A stretch of 55,578 bases of DNA. Source: Rhizopus sp. PT2906. Taxonomy: Eukaryota; Mucoromycota; Mucoromycetes; Mucorales; Rhizopodaceae. Both the position numbers and the translations under genes were made by a program. Under the pieces are notes generated by a model that was given only the letters and a program-made list of their open reading frames with translations, did no database searches and was not told where the DNA came from. Shown here piece by piece: positions 55,487-55,578 of this stretch. Every line of letters starts with the position of its first letter. The first letter of the stretch is position 1. The stretch spans positions 1-55,578 of the forward strand of contig JAMYHX010000279.1 in the NCBI GenBank assembly GCA_025529335.1. The letters are read 5' to 3'.

Positions 55487-55578
55487 CATGCCAGCTTATA
55501 CGAGAAGACTGTAAAAAAACATGCCAGCTTATGTGAGAAGACTGTAAAAAAACATGCCAGCTTATACGAGAAGACTGT
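55487..55578. repeat. 33-bp tandem repeat running off the window
   Basis: Three units of 33 bp, each starting CATGCCAGCTTAT and ending in ACTGTAAAAAAA, begin at 55487, 55520 and 55553. The middle unit differs by two bases (GTG for ACG). The array touches the window edge, so its total length is unknown. It abuts the right arm of the inverted repeat. Confidence 0.9.

Overview
The window is nuclear DNA of an early-diverging filamentous fungus, most likely a member of the Mucorales. The genes are split by many short (about 45-60 nt) AT-rich GT-AG introns. The intergenic DNA is AT-rich with long A/T homopolymers. The host gene set (TUP1, SEC26, DFR1, PKA, CBK1, GCN5, BDF1, EB1) is fungal in character, and several small families look mucoralean. 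I cannot name genus or species from sequence alone. No rRNA, tRNA or CRISPR was seen.

Layout. (i) 1-10 kb is a graveyard of mobile DNA. A 6.2-kb unit (78-6281) is bounded by 288-bp inverted repeats and TA dinucleotides. It contains a decayed Tc1/mariner-type transposase, a broken host-type gene and a piggyBac relic. After it come the intact COX6A gene, a MoaC relic, a lectin-type pseudogene hit by a LINE fragment, and another Tc1 relic. (ii) 10-36 kb is gene-dense: TUP1, a CP2/Grainyhead transcription factor, SEC26 (beta-COP), DFR1, WDR70-like, a PC-esterase-like membrane protein, PKA catalytic subunit, RCC1-like, a small OB-fold (Stn1/RPA2-like) protein, a cAMP phosphodiesterase, a KH protein, an NDR kinase (CBK1), an HD hydrolase and an FHA-RING protein. 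(iii) 36-42.7 kb holds a duplicated secreted-protein gene (one truncated copy, one complete), a DCAF7/WDR68 homologue and AT-rich DNA with a transposase relic. (iv) 42.8-53.1 kb is gene-dense again: pterin-4a-carbinolamine dehydratase, Apd1/Aim32-like, PP2C, GCN5, EB1 and BDF1. (v) 53.3 kb to the end is a second, almost intact Tc1/mariner-like element followed by an inverted repeat and a 33-bp tandem array.

Functional themes. Both ends of cAMP signalling (PKA catalytic subunit and phosphodiesterase) lie within 8 kb, and two bromodomain chromatin factors (GCN5, BDF1) within 6 kb. These look like ordinary eukaryotic neighbours rather than operons. Convergent genes are packed extremely tightly: CDS gaps of 1, 3 and 33 nt, and one 4-nt overlap. 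The most unusual signal is that three different Tc1/mariner-type termini carry arrays of a family-specific CpG-containing motif phased every 22 bp, about two helical turns.

Exon coordinates were worked out by eye from reading frame, splice consensus and family similarity. Each stated gene model keeps an open frame with a length divisible by three, but no transcript evidence was available.
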